This document shows positions 7,100 through 8,744 of a DNA stretch of 8,744 nt, piece by piece. Source of the DNA: Alphaproteobacteria bacterium. GTDB lineage: Bacteria; Pseudomonadota; Alphaproteobacteria; Sphingomonadales; Emcibacteraceae. The notes beneath the pieces were generated by a model that was not told the origin of the DNA, did no database searches, and saw only the letters and a list, made by a program, of their open reading frames with translations. The stretch spans positions 1 through 8,744 of the forward strand of contig JAADGA010000077.1 of assembly GCA_013152615.1 (NCBI GenBank). Direction: 5' to 3'. Every line of letters starts with the position of its first letter. Positions within the stretch are counted from its first letter, which is position 1. The position numbers and the translations under genes were made by a program.

Positions 7100-7296
7100 C
7101 ATTTGAAACAGGGTATATGTTATCATTGCTGAAAGACCGCTCTGTTGGCTTCCTTGAAAAAATCACTGCGGTGATTAATTTTTTCCGGGTTGGTCTATCA
7201 TGGAATATTTATTCTGATGGCTTTTTCCCCGGCGACCGGATGGTGTGGTTCCATGAGATATTTCATATAGCCCGCAATCTGTTCAGACGGGATTGA
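7048..7296 (+). pseudogene. Out-of-frame C-terminal tail of the ATP-grasp gene
   Basis: From CCG at 7048 to TGA at 7294-7296 an 82-codon frame runs without a stop. It begins PVTEERPVAKPV, contains SLLKDRSVGFLEKITAVINF and ends FHEIFHIARNLFRRD. It continues the repeat-derived linker and has the hydrophobic and aromatic character of the C-terminal extensions I recall from this type of ATP-grasp protein. It lies one frame away (-1) from 6089-7099, so a single missing base, most simply in the GGG at 7045-7047, explains the break. It has no ribosome binding site or start of its own. It ends 10 bases before the deacetylase ATG, the spacing expected of an intact upstream operon gene. Sequencing error and true mutation cannot be told apart here. 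Confidence 0.75.
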
Positions 7297-7299
7297 GGA
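7295..7299 (+). promoter_or_regulatory. Shine-Dalgarno site of the deacetylase gene
   Basis: GAGGA, 7 bases before the ATG at 7307-7309. It overlaps the stop codon (7294-7296) of the ATP-grasp tail frame, which suggests coupled translation in the intact arrangement. Confidence 0.65.
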
Positions 7300-7306
7300 T
7301 GGGGCC

Positions 7307-8338
7307 ATGAAGAAGAAAATCAAGATTATCATACTATATATTTTGAAATATCTGGGCCTGTTTCGGTTAATGAGACGACGTAATCGTCGCAAACTCTGTA
7401 TCCTTGGCTATCACGGAATATCGCGACTGGATGAACATTGTTTTCAGCCGGCCTTATTTATGACGGAACCGCTTTTCCGACATAGAATGGCCCGGCTGTC
7501 AGCGCTGAACTATCCGGTAATTCCGCTGGATGATGCGGTTAACGGCCTGACAGACAACAGCATGCCGGATAATGCGGTGGTGATTACGTTTGATGATGGC
7601 TGGGAGGGGACATTCTCCAGAGCGATACCGATAGTACAAAAATATAATTTTCCGATCACCATTTATATCATGAGCTCTTATGTTGAAGCGAGAATCCCGG
7701 TACTGGATGTGTTGCTACGCTATGTTTTGTGGAAAACTGCGATAATATCACTTGATCTTGGGCAGCTGGATCGGGACGGCCTGTCAGGGACGGTATGGCT
7801 GAAATCCCCCCGGGACAGACAGCAGCTATATGAAAAGCTGTTGGGTTATCTTGAACAGGAGTTATCCGTCAAAACCGGTTACCATTTTATCAGGGAGCTG
7901 TGCCGTGAACTGGATCTGGACTGGGAGCAACTGCAATCAGACCGGATGTTCCGGCTGGTATCGCCTGAAATGATCATAAAATATTCGGGAATTGCCGGTA
8001 TTGATATGGAGCTTCATACTCATCATCATTTTTTTTCCGGGGCTAGTTATGAAACCTGCCGGGAGGAAATCAGGGAGAACCAGCAGAAATTGCTGGGCTG
8101 GACCGGGAAAAAATCCCGGCATTTCTGTTATCCCAGCGGCTGGTATGAACAAAAACAAATCGGCTGGCTGAAAAAACTGAATATCCAGTCTGCGGTTACG
8201 GTAAAGCCCCGGTTGAATGGGGGCGATGCCAACCGGTGGGATCTTGGCCGCTTCCTTGACGGGCAAAATGTCTCCGATATTGAATTTGAGGCTGAATTAT
8301 GCGGTATGGGTGATCTCCTGAGAAAGCTCTGTGGTTAA
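7307..8338 (+). CDS. Polysaccharide deacetylase family protein (NodB/CE4 fold)
   Basis: 343 residues. The NodB homology domain is recognisable: YHGIS (35-39) at the first strand, motif 1 TFDDG (94-98, catalytic base D96 and metal ligand D97), motif 2 HTHHH (237-241, fitting the H-[ST]-x-x-H metal site), and a late FCYPSGWY (273-280) in the position of motif 3. Family members use a divalent metal to remove N- or O-acetyl groups from sugar polymers; the substrate here is unknown. Residues 5-20 (IKIIILYILKYLGLF) are hydrophobic between positive clusters (KKK before, RRRNRR after), suggesting a membrane-associated start rather than a cleaved signal peptide. A long insertion (about 125-215) separates motifs 1 and 2, as in the subfamily often found beside exopolysaccharide and ATP-grasp genes. 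The ATG has a good Shine-Dalgarno. The TAA overlaps the stop of the convergent gene. Confidence 0.88.
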   Translation: MKKKIKIIILYILKYLGLFRLMRRRNRRKLCILGYHGISRLDEHCFQPALFMTEPLFRHRMARLSALNYPVIPLDDAVNGLTDNSMPDNAVVITFDDGWEGTFSRAIPIVQKYNFPITIYIMSSYVEARIPVLDVLLRYVLWKTAIISLDLGQLDRDGLSGTVWLKSPRDRQQLYEKLLGYLEQELSVKTGYHFIRELCRELDLDWEQLQSDRMFRLVSPEMIIKYSGIAGIDMELHTHHHFFSGASYETCREEIRENQQKLLGWTGKKSRHFCYPSGWYEQKQIGWLKKLNIQSAVTVKPRLNGGDANRWDLGRFLDGQNVSDIEFEAELCGMGDLLRKLCG

Positions 8339-8744
8339 CTGTTGAAAATCCGGGCTGTCGGTATCTTCATAAAGGATAATCCGTTTGAACTCGGTTGAAT
8401 ATTGACCTCTACCATGACGGGGCCTGATTCTATTATGGCAATATCAAGCCCGGCAAAGCGGGTTCCCGGCAACACCCGCAGTGTCCGCATGCCCAGAGCC
8501 CGGGCCTGCTGCCAGAACGGCAGGATTACGGCCCCTATCCGGGCACCATGATCGGGATGGACGGGGCTGAAGGCGAGCGCCGGTGACCAGCCACAGGCCT
8601 GATGCAATTGTCCGGTTTCAGGGTCAATCCTGCTCACCAGTCCGCCGCTGGCGCTGTTATCAACCAGGCAGGACTGCCGCCCAATCCGCAGAAACGCCCC
8701 CTGAACACGGGTGGTGCCGTTCTTGTCCTGAAACACATACATTC
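8335..8744 (-). CDS. Sugar-transfer-associated ATP-grasp protein, 3' part only
   Basis: 135 codons from an internal Met at 8742 to TAA at 8335-8337; the gene continues past the right edge, so the N-terminal half is missing. The segment resembles the C-terminal half of the sugar-transfer-associated ATP-grasp family (ATPgrasp_ST): VQGAFLRIGR (13-22), VDNSASGGLVSRID (27-40), LPFWQQA (74-80), and FAGLDIAIIESGPVMVEVN (94-112), where the final Glu and Asn would bind Mg-ATP, followed by IQPSSNGLS (113-121). The catalytic half of the fold thus looks intact here. The family is found near glycosyltransferase and surface-polymer genes; its reaction is not well defined, and carboxylate-amine ligation is assumed from the superfamily. 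It converges on the deacetylase with shared stop bases and no terminator between them. Confidence 0.8.
   Translation of the reverse strand, partial: MYVFQDKNGTTRVQGAFLRIGRQSCLVDNSASGGLVSRIDPETGQLHQACGWSPALAFSPVHPDHGARIGAVILPFWQQARALGMRTLRVLPGTRFAGLDIAIIESGPVMVEVNIQPSSNGLSFMKIPTARIFNS

Noticed and set aside
7100..7306. A separate small gene between the ATP-grasp and deacetylase frames
   Set aside because: The open frame here has no Shine-Dalgarno or suitable start, and it joins seamlessly to the ATP-grasp linker in the -1 frame, so it is that gene's tail.

Overview
The window reads as alphaproteobacterial chromosome of moderate GC. This is inferred from protein resemblance: the membrane pyrophosphatase has the K+-independent signature and closely follows the Rhodospirillum-type H+-pumping enzyme, and the soluble pyrophosphatase and UbiD are of ordinary proteobacterial type. 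No genus can be named from the sequence alone.

Positions 1-5784 are a block of conserved housekeeping genes, all on the minus strand. In transcription order they are hppA (membrane proton-pumping pyrophosphatase), a rho-independent terminator, ppa (soluble pyrophosphatase, with its own candidate promoter), ubiD (prenylated-FMN decarboxylase of ubiquinone synthesis) and pmbA/tldE (partner of the TldD protease). ppa, ubiD and pmbA look like one transcription unit: the gaps are short, no terminator is visible between them, and the ubiD stop overlaps the pmbA GTG start. The two pyrophosphatases side by side make this a pyrophosphate-handling locus: one enzyme removes PPi irreversibly and the other couples its hydrolysis to proton export.

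Positions 5785-6088 are an AT-richer divergent spacer. It holds the hppA ribosome binding site, a weak candidate hppA promoter, and a perfect 8-bp inverted repeat that could be an operator.

Positions 6080-8744 are an accessory, probably envelope or exopolysaccharide-related cluster: a plus-strand ATP-grasp gene, a plus-strand NodB-type polysaccharide deacetylase, and the 3' part of a convergent minus-strand gene for a sugar-transfer-associated ATP-grasp protein. The first ATP-grasp gene appears damaged. It has no good start codon behind its Shine-Dalgarno site, and a one-base frameshift inside a degenerate 18-bp repeat separates it from an 82-residue C-terminal tail that is still readable in another frame. 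The deacetylase and the partial ATP-grasp gene converge and share a TTAA in which both stop codons lie.

The least expected structures are a 12-bp tandem repeat that contains the pmbA stop codon and continues downstream with alternating in-frame CAG and TAG codons, the double lesion in the ATP-grasp gene, and the inverted repeat in the divergent spacer. I see no tRNA, rRNA, CRISPR array, transposase or phage gene. No clearly new multi-gene system is demonstrated. The nearest candidate is the two-ATP-grasp plus deacetylase surface-polymer cluster, which runs off the right edge.
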